Source: JANXUC01 sp043782485
Lineage (GTDB): Bacteria > Acidobacteriota > Terriglobia > Terriglobales > Acidobacteriaceae
NCBI GenBank assembly: GCA_043782485.1
Contig: JAYWAL010000038.1
Coordinates: forward strand, 1-17,150
Reading direction: 5' to 3'
DNA: 17,150 nt
The first letter of the stretch is position 1, and every line of letters begins with the position of its first letter. Below are positions 14,614-17,150 of this stretch, piece by piece. Under the pieces are notes generated by a model. The model had not been told where the DNA came from. It did no database searches and was given only the letters and a program-made list of their open reading frames with translations. A program made the translations under genes and the position numbers.

Positions 14614-14736
14614 TGTCATTCCGAAGCGAGGCGGGGAATCCCTGCACTCTTGATTCGTCAACACTCTCGCCAGCTTTCTCTCTGGGGCGGCGTCCCCAGG
14701 AGAGAGCGGAAAAGTGTCGGGCGCTCTCAGGATTCC
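14614..14736 (+). repeat. hairpin-bearing intergenic repeat, copy B
   Basis: Starts TGTCATTCCGAAGCGAGG and ends AGGATTCC, in the same orientation as copy A. Its central hairpin (14677-14705) pairs TCTCTCTGGGG with CCCCAGGAGAGA around one bulged G and a CGGCGT loop. The stem sequence differs from copy A but the position, loop core (CGGCGT) and fold correspond. Confidence 0.65.
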
Positions 14737-14844
14737 GGGAATTCGTCGCTCGCGGTCCATTGGCAAGGCAAGAAGTTTCTCCCCGCGCGAAAGACTGATG
14801 TAGACTCGCTGGGCGATTTGCGGGAAACCGTGAAGGCCGCGTGC

Positions 14845-14850
14845 GGAGGG
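14845..14850 (+). promoter_or_regulatory. ribosome binding site deciding the TTG start
   Basis: GGAGGG ends 7 bases before TTG at 14858. There is no ATG near the beginning of the sugar-porter frame, so this site supports the TTG start. Confidence 0.75.
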
Positions 14851-14857
14851 CTTCCCA

Positions 14858-16243
14858 TTGCAAGTGAAAGTGCAAGTAAAAGTGGATGTTCGCTACGTAA
14901 TTCTGCTGGCTGCCACCGCCGGGTTGGGCGGCCTTCTTTTTGGCTTTGACATCGCCATCATCACCGGCGCCGGTCCGTTTCTGGTTCATCACTTCAACCT
15001 GAATGATCTTAGCCTGGGCTGGGCCTTCAGCTCGCTCCTGTTTGGCTGCATTGTTGGTTCAGGCGCGGCGGGCAGGCTGGCGGACCTTTACGGTCGCCGC
15101 AAGGTGCTTCTGTGGGCAGCCGTATTTTTCGCCATCACATCCGCTGCGACGGGACTCGCCTTCAGTTTTACCAGTTTCGTCGTTGCCCGTTTCCTCGGTG
15201 GACTCGCCGTCGGCACTGCGTCGCTCGTCTCCCCGATGTATATTTCGGAGGTTTCGCCGCCGCACTTGCGCGGACGCATGGGTACGCTGTACCAGCTCGC
15301 TATCGTCACTGGAATTCTGGTCTCGTATTGCATCAACTATCTCCTGCGCAATACCGGGCCGGACAACTGGCGCTGGATGTTCTTGAGCGGCGTTGTTCCC
15401 TCCATCGTCTTCCTATTCCTGCTCCTGCGCGCCCCGGAGACCCCGCGATACCTGCTGATGGCGGGCCGTCCGCAGGAAGCGTTGACGATTCTGGAACGCA
15501 TCACCGGGCCAGCCCATGCTGCCGTGGAGATGAAGGAAATTCAGGCCAGTTTCCACGCGAAACGCGGCACTTGGCGGGATCTGCTGCGCCCTGGCATCCG
15601 CCGCGCCGTGTTTGTCGGGTTTAGCCTCGCGATTCTCATCCACGTTTCCGGCATCAATACCATCATCGATTACGCGCCCTCCATTTTTCGCTCGGCCGGT
15701 TTCAAGATTGACGCCGCGCTGTTTTCCACTTTCGTAATTGGCCTCACCAACTTCAGTCTGACGGTGGTTTCCTTCTGGACCATTGACCGCTACGGTCGCA
15801 GGCCGCTCTACATGATCGGTTCGCTGGGAATGACGGTGGCGCTCGTGGGGCTGGTCATCGCTGTCGTAACCGGGCACTTTCAGGGCATGGTCGTGCTGTT
15901 GCTCATCTTGCTCTATCTGGCGTTTTTCTGCTCCTGCATCGGGCCGGTGTTTTGGACGCTGGTGCCGGAAATTTTCCCCAACAACATTCGCGGCACGGCC
16001 ATGACGGTTCCGGTGCTAACGCAGTGGGCCGCCAACGCCCTGGTCGTGTTGTTCTTCCCCTATGCTTTCAACCGCATCGGGAAGGCCGTAACGTTCGGTT
16101 TTCTGGCGGCGATGGCGCTGACCCAGGCGATTTTCACCTACTTCTTCGTGCCGGAGACCAAGAACAAGCCGCTGGAGGAAATTGAAGCGTTTTGGAATGA
16201 CCCCCATGCCCGCGCCAAAATGGCAGAGCGCGTTCGCCCCTGA
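14858..16243 (+). CDS. sugar porter family MFS transporter (XylE/GLUT-like)
   Basis: Inner-membrane sugar transporter, 461 residues, about 12 membrane segments. Family signatures are in order: GLLFGFD (25-31), GRLADLYGRRK (72-82), ARFLGGLAVG and PMYISEVSPPHLRGR (126-140), Gln146, the PETPRYLL motif after TM6 (193-200), GINTIIDYAPSIF (265-277), DRYGRRPL (310-317), GPVFWTLVPEIFPNNIRG (362-379) and PETKNKPLEEIE (432-443). Sugar porters usually have a QQ pair in TM7 before GIN; here the aligned residues are Ile261-His262, and the first Tyr of the usual YYAP is Asp271. The binding site is therefore atypical. The TTG start is set by GGAGGG 7 bases upstream. It is transcribed divergently from the GH3 gene and 62 bases before the dioxygenase gene. 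Uptake of glucose or another beta-glucan product is inferred from context only. Confidence 0.93.
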   Translation: MQVKVQVKVDVRYVILLAATAGLGGLLFGFDIAIITGAGPFLVHHFNLNDLSLGWAFSSLLFGCIVGSGAAGRLADLYGRRKVLLWAAVFFAITSAATGLAFSFTSFVVARFLGGLAVGTASLVSPMYISEVSPPHLRGRMGTLYQLAIVTGILVSYCINYLLRNTGPDNWRWMFLSGVVPSIVFLFLLLRAPETPRYLLMAGRPQEALTILERITGPAHAAVEMKEIQASFHAKRGTWRDLLRPGIRRAVFVGFSLAILIHVSGINTIIDYAPSIFRSAGFKIDAALFSTFVIGLTNFSLTVVSFWTIDRYGRRPLYMIGSLGMTVALVGLVIAVVTGHFQGMVVLLLILLYLAFFCSCIGPVFWTLVPEIFPNNIRGTAMTVPVLTQWAANALVVLFFPYAFNRIGKAVTFGFLAAMALTQAIFTYFFVPETKNKPLEEIEAFWNDPHARAKMAERVRP

Positions 16244-16305
16244 AGGCGTATTATGGGACCGGTCTCATTGGACTCAGTACAAGACTCGCAACAGGAGAAG
16301 ATTTT

Positions 16306-17150
16306 ATGGCGAAGGGCGTGATCAGCACCGCTGACGTCAGTTCCTACCACAAGGATGGCTATGTGCTCGTGCGCGGCATGTTGAGCGCCGACGAAGTGGG
16401 CCTGCTCTCCCGCGCCGCCCGTGAAGACAAGGTGCTGGACGAACACTCGTTCGGCCGCGCCGATGGCGAAGGCGGCACCGTTCGCCTCTCGCTGTGGAAC
16501 CATCCCACCGACACCATTTATGGAAAAATTGCCACTTGCGAATCAGTCGTAGGCTCAGCCGAGAAAATTCTGGACGGCGAGGTCTACCACTACCACTCGA
16601 AGATGATCATGAAGGATGCCCGCGTTGGCGGAGCCTGGGCGTGGCACCAGGACTACGGCTACTGGTATCAGAACGGCGTCCTGTTCCCCATGCTGACCAG
16701 CGCTTACATCGCCGTGGACCGGGCCACCAAGGAAAACGGCTGCCTCCAGGTTATTAGAGGCTCGCACGGGCTGGGCCGCATCGAGCACGTTCTGACCGGC
16801 GAACAAGCCGGAGCCGATCAAGCCCGGGTGGACGAAATTCTGAAGCGCCTGGAGTTGGTCTACGTGGAAATGGAACCCGGCGATGCGCTGTATTTCCACG
16901 CCAACCTGCTGCATCGCTCCGACCAGAACCGTTCGGAGAACCCGCGCTGGTCCATGATCTGTTGCTACAACGCCGCCCGCAACGATCCCTACAAAGATTC
17001 ACACCACCCTCGCTACACGCCGCTGGTGAAGGTGCCCGATGCGGAAATCCTAAAATCCGGTATGAAACGCTTCGGCGCGGCAGAAGCCGCCGGCACCTGG
17101 CTCGATCCCAACCGCGACGCGAGCGCGGAAGTGCTGGCGAAAAAAGATTA
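16306..17150 (+). CDS. phytanoyl-CoA dioxygenase (PhyH) family protein, right edge
   Basis: Fe(II)/2-oxoglutarate-dependent oxygenase of the PhyH type, cytoplasmic. The frame runs from ATG 16306 (GGAG at 16294-16297, 8 bases upstream) for 281 codons to the right edge, where the last two bases are TA, so the gene may stop at the next base. Visible ligands are the iron-binding HxD (His114, Asp116 in WHQDYGYW) and the distal His203 in FHANLLHRSDQN, with Arg214 as the probable 2-oxoglutarate anchor. ENGCLQVIRGSHG and MEPGDALYFH are typical of the family. About 280 residues is a normal full length. The substrate is unknown: this family hydroxylates very diverse small molecules, and the neighbouring sugar transporter, 62 bases upstream and likely cotranscribed, hints at a carbohydrate or polyol-linked role. 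Confidence 0.92.
   Translation, partial: MAKGVISTADVSSYHKDGYVLVRGMLSADEVGLLSRAAREDKVLDEHSFGRADGEGGTVRLSLWNHPTDTIYGKIATCESVVGSAEKILDGEVYHYHSKMIMKDARVGGAWAWHQDYGYWYQNGVLFPMLTSAYIAVDRATKENGCLQVIRGSHGLGRIEHVLTGEQAGADQARVDEILKRLELVYVEMEPGDALYFHANLLHRSDQNRSENPRWSMICCYNAARNDPYKDSHHPRYTPLVKVPDAEILKSGMKRFGAAEAAGTWLDPNRDASAEVLAKKD

Larger units (their letters stand above)
14453..14857. other. divergent regulatory spacer between GH3 and sugar-porter genes
   Basis: 405 bases between two genes reading away from each other. It contains the GH3 promoter candidate and direct repeats on the GH3 side, and copy B of the hairpin repeat (14614-14736) on the sugar-porter side. No gene is supported; the short frames here follow the repeat. 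Confidence 0.6.

Noticed and set aside
14562..14992. Small genes in the divergent spacer on either strand
   Set aside because: They cover copy B of the repeat and the start of the sugar porter; no domain and no start signals.

Overview
The window looks like a chromosomal segment of an acidobacterium, most likely class Terriglobia (Koribacter/Sulfotelmatobacter-like). This rests on protein style (Tat lipoprotein hydrolases, LacI regulators with long N-terminal tails, Ig-rich secreted proteins ending in an ASH-type domain), moderately high GC, frequent GTG/TTG starts and intergenic hairpin repeats of the 'GGCTGAAGCC' and 'GTCATTCCGAGCGAAGCGAGG' kinds. The assignment is inferred from sequence style; no database search was run.

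Layout. Bases 1-2097 hold three housekeeping genes on the minus strand: the N-terminal part of a PolX-family DNA polymerase (runs off the left edge), a small cold shock protein with a GTG start and a clear promoter, and a Nudix hydrolase of the ADP-ribose pyrophosphatase type that may be translated leaderless. Bases 2332-5058 encode a 908-residue secreted protein with an N-terminal L-type (legume-like) lectin domain, Ig-like repeats and a C-terminal ASH-like domain. A good sigma-70-type promoter about 270 bases upstream of it implies a long leader.

Bases 5432-14452 are a carbohydrate-utilisation block, all on the minus strand: an FHS-like sugar MFS transporter, a LacI-family regulator 3 bases upstream of it, two different GH144-type ('glycoamylase-like', PF10091) hydrolases 32 bases apart, and a GH3 beta-glucosidase. 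Characterised GH144 enzymes are endo-beta-1,2-glucanases and some GH3 enzymes cleave sophoro-oligosaccharides. The simplest reading is a beta-1,2-glucan utilisation locus: surface and periplasmic GH144 enzymes cut the polymer, GH3 releases glucose, MFS transporters import the products and LacI controls expression. No SusC/SusD pair is present, unlike the Bacteroidota loci. Divergently, on the plus strand, lie a sugar-porter MFS transporter with an altered TM7 sugar-binding motif and a phytanoyl-CoA dioxygenase-like gene that reaches the right edge.

The spacers carry three families of duplicated elements: an imperfect ~75-base direct repeat (2121-2298), a ~130-base hairpin-bearing repeat with copies at 7956-8100 and 14614-14736, and a two-hairpin repeat with copies at 8256-8315 and 12054-12112. 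In the last two families the stems differ while the loops or folds are kept, which suggests selection on structure. Small regulatory repeats also lie in front of the cold shock, lectin-protein and GH3 genes.
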